NCBI RefSeq assembly: GCF_001984215.1
Contig: NZ_CP019420.1
Coordinates: 4,216,001 to 4,280,000 of the forward strand
Direction of reading: 5' to 3'
Source: Mycobacterium sp. MS1601
Lineage (GTDB): Bacteria > Actinomycetota > Actinomycetes > Mycobacteriales > Mycobacteriaceae
DNA: 64,000 nt
Notes under the pieces: model-generated
The model's database searches: none
What the model was told of the DNA's origin: nothing
What the model saw: the letters and a program-made list of their open reading frames with translations, nothing else
Program-made: the position numbers and the translations under genes
Shown: positions 18,884 to 27,408 of the stretch, piece by piece
Numbering within the stretch: the first letter of the stretch is position 1
Layout of the letters: every line of letters begins with the position of its first letter

Positions 18884-19560
18884 GTGCGGAGCGGGGCCTG
18901 TGGCTGACCGACCCTGCACACCGCGCTGATCTGACGATGTTCGTCGAGCGCGCTCAGAAGCTCGACGACGCCGCCATCATTCGGATCAGGGCTCGTTCCG
19001 ACGGCCTGTTGGGTGCCTGGGTGGCCACCAGTTTCGACGTGCTGGCCGGTCGGGCGGTCGGTGGCACCGTGCGACCGGACGACCTGTCGGCGGGGGCCGA
19101 CGCGCTGTTGCGGGGCCTGGGATCAGTCGATCGTGTCGGGTTCGTGGATCCGGGCTGGGCGATGGACTCGTCCTGGCGCGGTGCCTTGCCCCCGGAGTCC
19201 GGATTTGCGCATCTGGACGACGTGCCGGCGCGGGTGATGCTGGACCTGGCGCAGCGGGGTGTGGCCCTGGCCCGCGAACACGGCAGCGGGCAGGGGCCGC
19301 CGGTGTCGTTGCTGGACCAGGATGTGGTCAGCGTGAGTGCCGGTGGGGTCAGCGTCGGCATCCCGATGCGGTGTGTGTTCGCGCTGACCGCCATGCGATT
19401 TCTGCCCCAGACATCCAACGGGGAGGGCGAGCTGGCTCCCGAGTCGGTGACGCCGGACGAGATCGTGCGCGTGCGGGTGCTGCCGGCTTGGCTGCGCATC
19501 GACGCCCGCTTCGGTTCGGTGTACCGCCGCCGCGGCGATCCGTCGCTGGTCCTTCGGTGA
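18871..19560 (+). CDS. Conserved mycobacterial protein of unknown function (Rv2474c type)
   Basis: A 229-residue protein with no signal peptide or transmembrane segment. Recognisable only as the mycobacterial family that follows the Rv2475c thioesterase. The first 13 bases overlap the thioesterase gene, which suggests coupled translation with gdh and the thioesterase. The sequence is Asp/Arg-rich with no motif I can name. The stop lies in the left arm of the convergent terminator. Confidence 0.75.
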   Translation: MGPLSAERGLWLTDPAHRADLTMFVERAQKLDDAAIIRIRARSDGLLGAWVATSFDVLAGRAVGGTVRPDDLSAGADALLRGLGSVDRVGFVDPGWAMDSSWRGALPPESGFAHLDDVPARVMLDLAQRGVALAREHGSGQGPPVSLLDQDVVSVSAGGVSVGIPMRCVFALTAMRFLPQTSNGEGELAPESVTPDEIVRVRVLPAWLRIDARFGSVYRRRGDPSLVLR

Positions 19561-19607
19561 TTTCGGCGTGATTCCGACCGCTGACCGACCGGAATCACGC
19601 CGAAATC
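19559..19607. terminator. Bidirectional terminator between convergent genes
   Basis: Arms GATTTCGGCGTGATTCCG (19559-19576) and CGGAATCACGCCGAAATC (19590-19607) are a perfect 18-bp inverted repeat with a 13-nt loop. It fills the gap between the Rv2474c-like stop at 19560 and the glbO stop at 19609, so it can serve both strands. Confidence 0.8.
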
Positions 19608-19608
19608 C

Positions 19609-20004
19609 CTAAAACGGCGAGTTCATCATCGACTGCGCGGCCATCTCGAGGTAGTCCAATAGCGCCTTGCGGTGCTCGTCGTCGAGAGTCTGGCTGTCGA
19701 TCTCGGCGATTGCGGTGTGCATGCACCGCAGCCAGGCGTCACGCTCCAGTGGGCCGATCCGATAGGGGTGATGCCGCATGCGCAGCCGGGGGTGCCCGCG
19801 CTGATCGGAGTACGTCCGGGGCCCACCCCAGTACTGCTCGAGGAACATCCGCAGGCGGTCCTCGGCGCCGTCCATGTCGTCGGCGGGATACAGCGGCGCC
19901 AGGATCTCGTCCTCGGCGACCTGCTCGTAGAACCGGGAGACGATTCGGTGGAACGTGTCGGCACCGCCGACGGCGGCGTAGAAGGAATGTGGGTCCGAGG
20001 GCAC
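19609..20004 (-). CDS. glbO: Group II truncated hemoglobin GlbO
   Basis: A 131-residue heme protein. The segment [19 protein letters not shown] (about residues 56-74) is the trHbO signature, followed by [10 protein letters not shown], which carries the proximal histidine, and [13 protein letters not shown]. The C-terminus MNSPF matches tuberculosis GlbO (128 aa). GTG 20004 is chosen because the protein begins (V)[17 protein letters not shown], aligned with PKSFYDAVGG; the nearby ATG is out of frame. TrHbO is implicated in oxygen and peroxide handling. It is convergent with the Rv2474c-like gene. Confidence 0.92.
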   Translation of the reverse strand: MPSDPHSFYAAVGGADTFHRIVSRFYEQVAEDEILAPLYPADDMDGAEDRLRMFLEQYWGGPRTYSDQRGHPRLRMRHHPYRIGPLERDAWLRCMHTAIAEIDSQTLDDEHRKALLDYLEMAAQSMMNSPF

Positions 20005-20155
20005 GAGTCCATTGTGTACTTCTGCGCGGCGTGATCCGATGTGGCCTCGGGCGTTTTGACACGTCACACGATGTTCACCGGATTGACCTGCGAACACGGA
20101 TGAAATTGTCGTGCGGTGGCCGCTGATCCATGGTGGACTGTCCGCGGAGGGACCA

Positions 20156-20806
20156 ATGGCCCAGCGCAAGCGAAACCAACTGAATAGGGTTGGACACCGC
20201 GCCGCGGTGGGCCGATCCGGGTCTGCTGTCGCGACCACGCTGCACACCGTCGAGGGCGTGCTTCCACCGCCCACGGACGCGGGTTCGGTTTGGGGTCGAC
20301 GCCGGGTTCTGCTGCTCAATTCGACCTACGAACCGCTGACGGCACTCCCCATGCGACGGGCCGTTGTGATGCTGCTGTGCGGTAAGGCCGACGTGGTGCA
20401 CGACGACCCGGCAGGCCCGGTGATCCACTCGGCGACACGCACCATCACCGTGCCGTCGGTGATCCGGCTGCGCACCTTCGTGCGGGTGCCCTACCGGGCC
20501 CGGATCCCGATGACACGCGCCGCTTTGATGCACCGTGACCGTTTCCGTTGCGCCTACTGCGGCGCCAAGGCCGACACCGTGGACCACGTGGTGCCGCGGT
20601 GCCTGGGTGGTGAGCACAGCTGGGAGAACTGTGTGGCGTGCTGCGCCAGCTGCAACCACCGCAAGGCCGACAAGTTGCTCTCCGAGCTGGGCTGGACCCT
20701 GCGGGTGACCCCCACCCCACCGAAGGGGCAGCACTGGCGGCTGCTGTCCACGGTCAAGGAGCTGGATCCGGCCTGGGTGCGCTACCTCGGCGAGGGCGCG
20801 GCCTGA
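20156..20806 (+). CDS. HNH endonuclease family protein (Rv2469c type)
   Basis: A 216-residue protein with a C-terminal HNH/zinc module at about residues 137-178: [18 protein letters not shown] then [12 protein letters not shown]. Two CxxC pairs bind zinc and DHVVPR supplies the catalytic His. The N-terminal part ([22 protein letters not shown]) is typical of mycobacterial stand-alone HNH proteins. ATG 20156 is chosen over the GTG at 20111 because GGAGGGA sits at proper distance. Cellular role unknown; DNA repair or a domesticated nuclease are both possible. Confidence 0.85.
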   Translation: MAQRKRNQLNRVGHRAAVGRSGSAVATTLHTVEGVLPPPTDAGSVWGRRRVLLLNSTYEPLTALPMRRAVVMLLCGKADVVHDDPAGPVIHSATRTITVPSVIRLRTFVRVPYRARIPMTRAALMHRDRFRCAYCGAKADTVDHVVPRCLGGEHSWENCVACCASCNHRKADKLLSELGWTLRVTPTPPKGQHWRLLSTVKELDPAWVRYLGEGAA

Positions 20807-20822
20807 AAAATGGTGGCTCACT

Positions 20823-20851
20823 CCGACACGCTGTAGTTGGTGGGATAGGTT
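20823..20851 (+). promoter_or_regulatory. Promoter of ctaJ: CCGACA - 17 - TAGGTT
   Basis: -35 CCGACA (20823-20828) and -10 TAGGTT (20846-20851) are 17 bp apart. The -10 ends 7 bases before GTG 20859, the leaderless spacing. Confidence 0.5.
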
Positions 20852-20858
20852 TGGCGTT

Positions 20859-21095
20859 GTGACCGAGACCGCGATTGCCCATTCCGTGATGGGCGGGGTG
20901 CCGCTGCTGCTGTTCTTGCTGCTGGCCGTGATCTTCCTGCGCAAGCCGGGGCCGCACCCAGCCTCCTACAAGCTCTCCGAGCAATGGACACACGAGCCCA
21001 TCCTGTGGGCGGCCACCGACGAGGTGATCGGTGACGCGCACGGACACGGTTCGCACGAATTCAGCGTGGGAGGTGGCGCAAGTGGCAAGTGGTGA
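20859..21095 (+). CDS. ctaJ: Small membrane subunit of aa3-type cytochrome oxidase, CtaJ-like
   Basis: A 78-residue protein with one transmembrane helix ([17 protein letters not shown], about 12-28) and a hydrophilic C-terminal tail rich in His and Gly. Position and pattern match the small subunit CtaJ found in the M. smegmatis III2-IV2 respiratory supercomplex, whose gene also lies beside the DUF5130 gene; this assignment is from memory. GTG 20859 is supported by its promoter. The 3' end overlaps the next gene by 14 bases. Confidence 0.65.
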   Translation: MTETAIAHSVMGGVPLLLFLLLAVIFLRKPGPHPASYKLSEQWTHEPILWAATDEVIGDAHGHGSHEFSVGGGASGKW

Positions 21096-21561
21096 GCACA
21101 GCACCGAGGTCTCGACCATCGACCCCGAGAACCTGCCCTACGGCTGGGCGCTGACCTACAGCGGCCGACTCTCCGGTGTCACCGAGCCCGGCGAGTTGTC
21201 GGAGACCTACCCGTTCTCCATCAAGGAGCGGGTGGAGCTCGATGAAGCGCTGAAGTGGGGTTCACGCGCCTCCAAGGCACGGTTCGCCGTCTACATCGGG
21301 GACCTCGGCGCGCCTTCGGCCGCCGCCGCGCGCGCCATCCTGGCCAAGGTGCCCACCCCGGACGAGGCCGTGCTGATCGCGGTGTCGCCGAACCAGAAGG
21401 TGATCGAGGTCGTCTACGGCTCGGCTCTCCAGGGCCGCGGCGCCGAATCGGCCGCACCTCTGGGGGTTGCGGCCGCCACGTCGGCGTTCAAAGAGGGCAA
21501 CCTGATCGACGGTCTGGTCAGCGCAGTTCGGGTGATGTCGGCGGGTATCGCCAGGCCCTGA
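21082..21561 (+). CDS. DUF5130 family protein (Rv2468c type)
   Basis: A 159-residue soluble protein with the segments [20 protein letters not shown] (about 18-37) and [12 protein letters not shown] (about 64-75). The ending is Ala/Gly-rich helical. The fold resembles the N-terminal part of TPM-type proteins in secondary-structure pattern, but no function is known. GTG 21082 is chosen for the GGGAGG site at 21068-21073; starts further upstream lack one. Overlap with ctaJ suggests a coupled pair, possibly oxidase related. Confidence 0.75.
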   Translation: MASGEHSTEVSTIDPENLPYGWALTYSGRLSGVTEPGELSETYPFSIKERVELDEALKWGSRASKARFAVYIGDLGAPSAAAARAILAKVPTPDEAVLIAVSPNQKVIEVVYGSALQGRGAESAAPLGVAAATSAFKEGNLIDGLVSAVRVMSAGIARP

Positions 21562-21619
21562 GCTTATCGGGGGTCTGCTGATCCCTGGCAAGACGCTGTC
21601 AGCCTGGGACACTGTGAGC

Positions 21620-22504
21620 ATGGACCAAGGTCAACTGGCTGACTTCCTGCGCACCCGCCGTGAGGCGCTCACGCCGGCAGACGTCGGGTTGCCCACTGGG
21701 CCCCGGCGCCGCACCGCGGGACTGCGGCGTGAAGAGGTGGCCGCCCTGGCTGTCATCTCCACGGATTACTACACCCGCATGGAGCAGCAGCGCGGGCCGC
21801 AGCCGTCGGCCGAGGTGCTGGCGTCGCTGGCCCGCGCGCTGCGGCTCAACCTCGACGAGCGCGACCACCTGTTCCGGCTGGCCGGACACAACGCGCCCGC
21901 CCGCCGCCCGGCGTCCGAGCAGGTCAGTCTGGCGACCATGCGGATCCTCGAGCGGCTGCAGGACACCCCGGCTCAGGTGATGTCGGCGTTGGGGGAGACC
22001 CTGGTGCAGACGCCGGCGGCGCGGGCACTGCTGGGCGACGAGACGAAGTACGAAGGTTTGTCCCGCAGCGTGGTCTACCGCTGGTTCACCCATCCCGGCG
22101 CGCGCGATGTCTACCCGGAGGCCGACCACCCGCGCATCTCGCGCACCTGGGTCGCGGGTACCCGGGTGGCCTACGTGCGCGACGGCCCCGGCTCACGGTC
22201 TGCGCAGATCGTCGACGACCTGCTGCGGCGTAGCGCGGAGTTCACCGAGCTGTGGAAGCTGCACGACGTCGCGGCGCACAACGACCTCAACAAGCGCATC
22301 GCCCACCCGATCCTCGGTGTGCTGGACGTGCAATGCCAAGTACTTCACGACCCGGCGCTGCTGCACACCCTGCTGGTCTTCACCGCCGAGCCGGGCACCG
22401 CCAGCTATACCAAGCTCGCCGCCCTGGGTGCCGACCCGCAGTCCTATCTGCGCGACGACCGGGCGCAGGCAGGGACTGCCGATCAGTGGACAGCTCGACT
22501 CTGA
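21620..22504 (+). CDS. XRE-type regulator with MmyB-like ligand-binding domain
   Basis: A 294-residue regulator. The N-terminal helix-turn-helix is at about residues 5-75 (GLRREEVAALAVISTDYYTRMEQQRG), followed by the MmyB ligand domain (MRILERLQDTPAQVMS, then WFTHPGARDVYPE). Members of this family in actinobacteria commonly sit beside a short-chain dehydrogenase gene and have been reported to bind fatty-acid-like ligands. Here the SDR gene follows 68 bases downstream on the same strand, whereas divergent order is common. Start could be GTG 21614; ATG 21620 is preferred because a GACACT -10-like box lies 6 bases before it. Confidence 0.85.
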   Translation: MDQGQLADFLRTRREALTPADVGLPTGPRRRTAGLRREEVAALAVISTDYYTRMEQQRGPQPSAEVLASLARALRLNLDERDHLFRLAGHNAPARRPASEQVSLATMRILERLQDTPAQVMSALGETLVQTPAARALLGDETKYEGLSRSVVYRWFTHPGARDVYPEADHPRISRTWVAGTRVAYVRDGPGSRSAQIVDDLLRRSAEFTELWKLHDVAAHNDLNKRIAHPILGVLDVQCQVLHDPALLHTLLVFTAEPGTASYTKLAALGADPQSYLRDDRAQAGTADQWTARL

Positions 22505-22530
22505 ATCTGGATGCCCGGAATCAGGGACCG

Positions 22531-22560
22531 TGGTCGTAGAGCGCAACACGGCGACGACCA
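22531..22560. promoter_or_regulatory. 7-bp inverted repeat before the SDR gene
   Basis: TGGTCGT (22531-22537) and ACGACCA (22554-22560) are perfect complements with a 16-bp spacer, ending just before the ribosome site of the SDR gene. It may be the operator for the preceding regulator. Confidence 0.3.
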
Positions 22561-22572
22561 AGGAGAGTTCCC

Positions 22573-23499
22573 ATGACATTCGACGTGCCGGATCTGAGCG
22601 GCAAGCTGGCGGTGGTGACCGGGGGCAGCGACGGGATCGGGCTCGGTCTGGCCGGCCGCCTGGCCGCGGCCGGCGCCGAGGTGATCCTGCCGGTGCGCAA
22701 TCCCGACAAGGGCGCCGCCGCCGTCGAGACCATCACGGGCCGGCTGCCCGGCGCTGCCGTGAGTACCCGGCGACTGGACCTGTCCTCGCTGCAGTCGGTG
22801 GCAGACCTGGCCGGCGAGCTGACCGCAGAGGGACGGCCGATCCATCTGCTGATCAACAACGCCGGCGTGATGAATCCACCGAAGCGGCAGAGTACCGCCG
22901 ACGGGTTCGAATTGCAGTGGGGAACCAACCATCTGGGCCATTTCGCGTTGACCGCCCGCTTGTTGCCACTGCTGACGCAGGGGCGGGCGCGGGTCACCAC
23001 GCAGTCGAGCATCTCCGCCCGCAGCAATGCGATCAACTGGGATGACCTGAACTTCGAGAAGTCCTACTCGAGTGGCAAGGCCTACAGCCAGTCCAAGATC
23101 GCCAACCTGATGTTCGCGCTGGAGCTCCAGCGCCGAAGCGCGGCCGCCGGCTGGGGCATCACCAGCAACGCCTCACACCCGGGCGTGACCCCCACCAACC
23201 TGCTTGCCGCCCAGCCGGGCATGGGCCGCACCAGCGACACCTTCGGTGTCCGGGTGATCCGCACCATGGCCCGACTGGGAGTGCTCAACACCGTCGACGG
23301 GGGCCTGCTGCCTGCCTTGTATGCCGCCACCAGCCCCGAGGCATCAGGTGGCAAGTTCTACGGCCCCAGCCGGTTTCAGCACCTGTCCGGTCCGCCTGCC
23401 GAGCAGGAGGTGTTCCGGCCGGCCCGCGACGCCGACGAGGCCAAGCGCCTGTGGGACATCTCCGAGACGTTGGTCGGAGTGCAGTTCGCGACGGCCTGA
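22573..23499 (+). CDS. Short-chain dehydrogenase/reductase (SDR)
   Basis: A 308-residue classical-like SDR. The dinucleotide motif is [13 protein letters not shown] (residues 16-28), the structural motif is INNAGVM (about 94-100), and the catalytic Tyr and Lys are in YSQSK (about 173-177). The helix after NRN/DK resembles retinol dehydrogenase-type SDRs. ATG 22573 follows AAGGAGAG. It is the probable target of the upstream MmyB-type regulator. Substrate unknown. The stop converges on pepN with 4 bases between. Confidence 0.87.
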   Translation: MTFDVPDLSGKLAVVTGGSDGIGLGLAGRLAAAGAEVILPVRNPDKGAAAVETITGRLPGAAVSTRRLDLSSLQSVADLAGELTAEGRPIHLLINNAGVMNPPKRQSTADGFELQWGTNHLGHFALTARLLPLLTQGRARVTTQSSISARSNAINWDDLNFEKSYSSGKAYSQSKIANLMFALELQRRSAAAGWGITSNASHPGVTPTNLLAAQPGMGRTSDTFGVRVIRTMARLGVLNTVDGGLLPALYAATSPEASGGKFYGPSRFQHLSGPPAEQEVFRPARDADEAKRLWDISETLVGVQFATA

Positions 23500-23503
23500 G
23501 CCG

Positions 23504-26086
23504 CTACTCCGCGTCGAAAGTCCGGGCCCGCAGTGCGCGCTCGACTCCGGCGCGGCCCTCGAGCACCAACCGCCGCAGAGCGGGTGGCACGTCGGCCGCC
23601 AGGAACCGGTCGGCCGCGTCCAGCGCGGCCTGGCTGATGTCCCAGGACGGGTAGAGGCCCACCACCACCGTCTGGGCCACCTCACTCGAGCGCCGCTCCC
23701 AGACACCGGTGATGGTCTCGAAGTAGCGCTCGGTGAAGGGCAGCAGCAGTTCCCCCTGGCCGGGTCGGACGATGCCGCCGATGATGGCGCGTCCGGTGAT
23801 GTTGGCCAAGGTGTCGTCCTCGATCACCTGGGTCCAGGCGGCGTCCTTGACCGCCGGCTGCGGCCGGGCGGCCTTGGCGGCGGCGGCATTTCGGCGGCCG
23901 GCAGCGGTGGGATCGGTGGCGGCCTCGTTGTCGATGAACGGGGACTCGAGGCCGTCGGCGTCCAGGTCGCCGCTGGCGGCCAGCGCGGTGACGATGCGCC
24001 AGCGCAGATCGGTGTCGATCACAAGCCCGGACAGGTTCACCGCGGCGGGTTCGTTGTCCAGCAGGGTGGCCAGCACCGCGACGTGGTTGCGCGACAGCAC
24101 CGACGTGCACAGCGCGTTGACGAACGCGAGCTGATGGTCCGAGCCCGGCTCGGACTCGCGGGCCAGGTCCAGCAACTTGTCGGCGAACGCCGGCCAGCCG
24201 GTGCTCTGCGCCCAGCCCGGCTCGGCGTAGGAGCTCAGGGCGGTCTGCGCCTGCAGCACCAGCCGCTGAGCCACGCCGACCTCGGTCTCGGCGTGCAGAC
24301 CACTCATCACCAGCGTGACGAAGTCCCGCGCCTTGAGTTCGGCTTCGCGGGTCATCTCCCAGGCTGCCGACCACACCAGGGTGCGGGGCAGCGGCTCGGC
24401 GATGTCGGCGATGCGGCTCAGTGCGGTCTGCAGTGATTCCGCATCAAGGCGCAGCGAGCAGTAGGTCAGGTCGTCGTCGTTGACGAGGATCAACTTGCCG
24501 CGCGAAACACCCTGCAGCGCAGCTACTTCCGTCACCGAACCTTCGACGTCGAGTTCCTCTCGATGCACTCGGACCAACTTGCCCGTTGCATCCTCGTCGT
24601 AGATTCCGACGGCCAGCCGGTGCACGCGGGTCTCGCCGGCGCCTGGCGCTGCTCCGCCCTGGTTGATGGCGAAGCGGGTGAAGTGGCCGTCGTCGTCGAC
24701 GTCGAAGTCCGCGCGTAGGGTGTTCAGCCCGGTGGTCTTGAGCCATTGCCGGCCCCAACCGGACAGGTCACGCCCGGACGACTTCTCCAGCGCCCCGAGC
24801 AGGTCACCGAACGTCGCATTGGCGAAGGCGTGATCACGGAAGTAGTCGCGCAATCCGGCCAGGAACGACTCCAGTCCCACGTAGGCCACCAGTTGCTTGA
24901 GCACGCTGGCGCCCTTGGCGTAGGTGATGCCGTCGAAGTTCACCTCGACGGCGTGCAGGTCGGGAATGTCGGCGGCGACGGGGTGCGTGGACGGCAACTG
25001 ATCCTGACGGTAGGCCCACGACTTCTCCACGTTGGCGAAGGTGGTCCACGCCTCGGTGTACTCGGTGGCTTCGGCCTGGCACAGCACCGAGGCGAAAGTG
25101 GCGAAGGATTCGTTGAGCCACAGGTCATCCCACCACTGCATGGTCACCAGGTCGCCGAACCACATGTGCGCCATCTCGTGCAGCACCGTCTCGGCGCGGC
25201 GCTCGTAGGAGGCGCGGGTGACCTTGGAGCGGAACACGTAGTCCTCGAGGAAGGTGACCGCGCCCGCGTTCTCCATGGCGCCGGCGTTGAACTCGGGCAC
25301 GAACAGCTGGTCGTACTTGCCGAAGGCGTACGGGGTGCCGAAGTTCTTGTGGTAGAAGTCGAATCCCTGCTTGGTCTCGGTGAACAGTCGTTCGTCGTCC
25401 ATGAATTCGGCCAGCGAGGCGCGGCAGAAGATGCCCAGCGGGATCTCGCCGTGCTCGTCGGTGTAGGTGTCGTCCCACCGCGCGTACGGGCCGGCGATCA
25501 GCGCCACCAGATAGGTGCTCATCCGGGGTGTGGTGGCGAAGGTGTGGATCTTGGCGCCGTCGGCATCCTCGACCAGCGTGGTGGCGCCGTTGGAGATCAC
25601 CTGCCAGTGCGTGGGGGCGGTGACGCTGACATCGAAGGCGGCTTTGAGGTCGGGCTGATCGAAACACGCGAACATCCGCTTGGCGTCGGCGGTCTCGAAC
25701 TGCGAGTAGAGGTACACCTCGCCGTCGACGGGGTCGACAAACCGGTGTAGCCCCTCGCCGGTGTTGGAGTAGCTGCAGTCGGCGTCGACGACAACGACGT
25801 TGTGCTCGGCCAGTCCGGTCAGCGTGATTCCTGTGGACTCGTCGTAGCCGGAGACGTCGATCTCGTGGCCGTTGAGGGTGGCACTGCGCACGCTGTCCGC
25901 GGCCAGATCGAGGTAGGTGTCCGAGCCGGCGAGGGCGTCGAATTCAATGGTCGTGACCGACCGAAACGTTTTCTCACCGGCTGCCCCGCTCCCGTCGGTG
26001 AGGTCCAGCGAGATCCGGTAGCTGTCGACGGTCACCAACGCGGCCCGTTCGGCCGCCTGGTCCTGGGTCAGATTGGGAAGTGCCAC
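23504..26086 (-). CDS. pepN: Aminopeptidase N (M1 metallopeptidase)
   Basis: An 860-residue cytosolic aminopeptidase. The exopeptidase motif GAMENAG is near residue 270, and zinc ligands are in HEMAHMWFGD (about 305) followed after 18 residues by the Glu of NESFA. The C-terminal ERAP1-like helical domain completes the fold. GTG 26086 gives VALPNLTQDQAAERA, aligning with the tuberculosis start MALPNLT (861 aa), and TAGTGT lies 8 bases upstream. It removes N-terminal residues during peptide turnover. The position between DUF5130 and Rv2466c homologues is conserved. Confidence 0.95.
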   Translation of the reverse strand: MALPNLTQDQAAERAALVTVDSYRISLDLTDGSGAAGEKTFRSVTTIEFDALAGSDTYLDLAADSVRSATLNGHEIDVSGYDESTGITLTGLAEHNVVVVDADCSYSNTGEGLHRFVDPVDGEVYLYSQFETADAKRMFACFDQPDLKAAFDVSVTAPTHWQVISNGATTLVEDADGAKIHTFATTPRMSTYLVALIAGPYARWDDTYTDEHGEIPLGIFCRASLAEFMDDERLFTETKQGFDFYHKNFGTPYAFGKYDQLFVPEFNAGAMENAGAVTFLEDYVFRSKVTRASYERRAETVLHEMAHMWFGDLVTMQWWDDLWLNESFATFASVLCQAEATEYTEAWTTFANVEKSWAYRQDQLPSTHPVAADIPDLHAVEVNFDGITYAKGASVLKQLVAYVGLESFLAGLRDYFRDHAFANATFGDLLGALEKSSGRDLSGWGRQWLKTTGLNTLRADFDVDDDGHFTRFAINQGGAAPGAGETRVHRLAVGIYDEDATGKLVRVHREELDVEGSVTEVAALQGVSRGKLILVNDDDLTYCSLRLDAESLQTALSRIADIAEPLPRTLVWSAAWEMTREAELKARDFVTLVMSGLHAETEVGVAQRLVLQAQTALSSYAEPGWAQSTGWPAFADKLLDLARESEPGSDHQLAFVNALCTSVLSRNHVAVLATLLDNEPAAVNLSGLVIDTDLRWRIVTALAASGDLDADGLESPFIDNEAATDPTAAGRRNAAAAKAARPQPAVKDAAWTQVIEDDTLANITGRAIIGGIVRPGQGELLLPFTERYFETITGVWERRSSEVAQTVVVGLYPSWDISQAALDAADRFLAADVPPALRRLVLEGRAGVERALRARTFDAE

Positions 26087-26094
26087 GCCCGCCA

Positions 26095-26100
26095 ACACTA
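26095..26100 (-). promoter_or_regulatory. -10 box TAGTGT, leaderless-type promoter of pepN
   Basis: On the minus strand TAGTGT ends 8 bases before GTG 26086. It overlaps the longer GTG start at 26098, which argues against that start. Confidence 0.35.
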
Positions 26101-26133
26101 ATGGCCGTGGCGCCGGTTGTGCGCGCCTGGGAA

Positions 26134-26550
26134 CTAGAAGGCGCCGAGTCCGGACAGCAGGCTGGAGCCGACGAGTCCGTTGAGTCCCGTCAGGCTGTCG
26201 AGTCCGTTGAGTTGATTCAGCACGCTGCCGTCGGCCACCGACGCCAGGAACTGTGGGCAGTACGCCTGGATGGCGATCCCGGCGAAGAACGATGCCATGG
26301 CGGGGTTGACACCCTTGTTCTGCACTTCGGCCACCGTCGATGCGAAGTCCTTACCGGGCTGCACCAGCATGTTGCACACCTGCTTGCCCAGATCGGTGGT
26401 GTCGTTGGCATTGCCGTAGGCGATTCCGGCGCTGGTGAGCAGATTGAGGAAGTCGCTGTTGGGATCGGCCTGCGCGGGGCCGGCGGCCACGACGGCGGCG
26501 GTGGCCAGCGCTGTGGAGAGTGCAACGACAGTTGGGGTGCGGTAAGCCAT
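26134..26550 (-). CDS. Secreted DUF732-type protein
   Basis: A 138-residue exported protein. A Sec signal peptide spans about residues 1-28 (hydrophobic core TALATAAVVAAG, cleavage after AQA-D). The mature part DPNSDFLNLLTSAGIAYGNAND and the two cysteines (VCNMLVQPG and YCPQFL) are the DUF732 pattern common in mycobacteria. The end is Leu/Gly/Ser-rich. Function unknown. It has its own upstream region containing GTAAC repeats and is divergent from the mycothiol-dependent reductase. Confidence 0.82.
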   Translation of the reverse strand: MAYRTPTVVALSTALATAAVVAAGPAQADPNSDFLNLLTSAGIAYGNANDTTDLGKQVCNMLVQPGKDFASTVAEVQNKGVNPAMASFFAGIAIQAYCPQFLASVADGSVLNQLNGLDSLTGLNGLVGSSLLSGLGAF

Positions 26551-26596
26551 GGGAGCTCCTGCTCAAAGGGGAATGAATAGCACTCTGGTATCGCAG

Positions 26597-26629
26597 GTAA
26601 CGCTGGTCTACTCGAGTAACGTCCGTAAC
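26597..26629. repeat. Three GTAAC direct repeats and a TACTCGAGTA palindrome
   Basis: GTAAC occurs at 26597-26601, 26616-26620 and 26625-26629. The palindrome TACTCGAGTA is at 26609-26618 and overlaps the second copy. The block is about 50-80 bases upstream of the DUF732 start (minus strand). Direct GTAAC repeats recall MtrA-type sites, but I am not sure of that match. Confidence 0.3.
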
Positions 26630-26696
26630 ACGGTTTGGTCAAGATTCGAACCCTATGCGTTTCGTGAGGGCCGACAGTGAGATGCGCGTGTTGGAC

Positions 26697-26723
26697 GGGA
26701 ACACTCCGACACGACGGCGAGTT
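26697..26723 (+). promoter_or_regulatory. SigH-type promoter of the mycothiol-dependent reductase
   Basis: GGGAACA (26697-26703), a 17-bp spacer and GTT (26721-26723) match the mycobacterial SigH consensus (GGGAAYA, 16-18 bp, GTT). The leader to ATG 26765 would be about 35 nt. The tuberculosis orthologue Rv2466c is a known SigH target. Confidence 0.65.
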
Positions 26724-26764
26724 GTGCTGAAAGTTGAACTCTGACCACCGAGAGGAATGCCGAG

Positions 26765-27373
26765 ATGGCCGGGAAAGATACTGCTGGGTTCTGGTTCGAT
26801 CCGCTGTGCCCGTGGTGCTGGATCACCTCACGTTGGATCCTCGAAGTCGAGAAGGTTCGCGACATCGACGTCGAATTCCACGTGATGAGCCTGGCGGTAC
26901 TCAACGAGGGACGTGACCTGCCCGAGGAGTACCAGGAGATGATGAAGAAGGCCTGGGGTCCGGTGCGGGTGGCGATCGCCGCCGAGCAGGCGCACGGGTC
27001 GGAGGTGCTGTCCCCGCTGTACACCGCGATGGGCACGCTGATCCACAACGAGAACAACAAGGATTTTGATGACGTGATCGCCAAGTCGCTGGCGCAGGTT
27101 GGGCTGCCCGCCGAGCTGGCGGAGGCCGCCACCACCGACAAGTACGACGAGGCGCTGCGCAAGAGCCACCATGCCGGGATGGATGCCGTTGGCGAGGACG
27201 TGGGTACGCCGACCATCTACGCCAACGGGGTGGCCTTCTTCGGTCCTGTCTTGTCGCGCATTCCCCGCGGTGAGGAGGCCGGCAAGCTGTGGGACGCGTC
27301 GGTGACGTTCGCGTCGTATCCGCACTTCTGGGAACTCAAGCGCAGCCGCACCGAAGGGCCCGAGTTCGATTGA
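26765..27373 (+). CDS. Mycothiol-dependent thiol reductase, DsbA-like (Rv2466c type)
   Basis: A 202-residue cytosolic thioredoxin-fold protein with active site CPWC at Cys15 and Cys18. The helical insertion covers about residues 65-125, and the cis-Pro region is [10 protein letters not shown] near 142-151. The tuberculosis orthologue Rv2466c reduces substrates with mycothiol and mycoredoxin under oxidative stress and activates the prodrug TP053. The upstream SigH-type promoter agrees with disulfide-stress control. ATG 26765 follows GAGAGGAA. Confidence 0.9.
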   Translation: MAGKDTAGFWFDPLCPWCWITSRWILEVEKVRDIDVEFHVMSLAVLNEGRDLPEEYQEMMKKAWGPVRVAIAAEQAHGSEVLSPLYTAMGTLIHNENNKDFDDVIAKSLAQVGLPAELAEAATTDKYDEALRKSHHAGMDAVGEDVGTPTIYANGVAFFGPVLSRIPRGEEAGKLWDASVTFASYPHFWELKRSRTEGPEFD

Positions 27374-27381
27374 GCCGCGAC

Positions 27382-27408
27382 GGGAGCTGCCTCAGGCGGG
27401 CAGCTCCC
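27382..27408. terminator. Bidirectional hairpin between convergent genes
   Basis: GGGAGCTGCC (27382-27391) and GGCAGCTCCC (27399-27408) form a 10-bp perfect stem. It starts 9 bases after the reductase stop and covers the stop codon of the flavin reductase on the other strand. Confidence 0.6.

Noticed and set aside
20056..20061. TTGACA in the glbO-HNH gap as a promoter
   Set aside because: No TANNNT or TATAAT-like hexamer lies 16-18 bp downstream, so I could not support a promoter.
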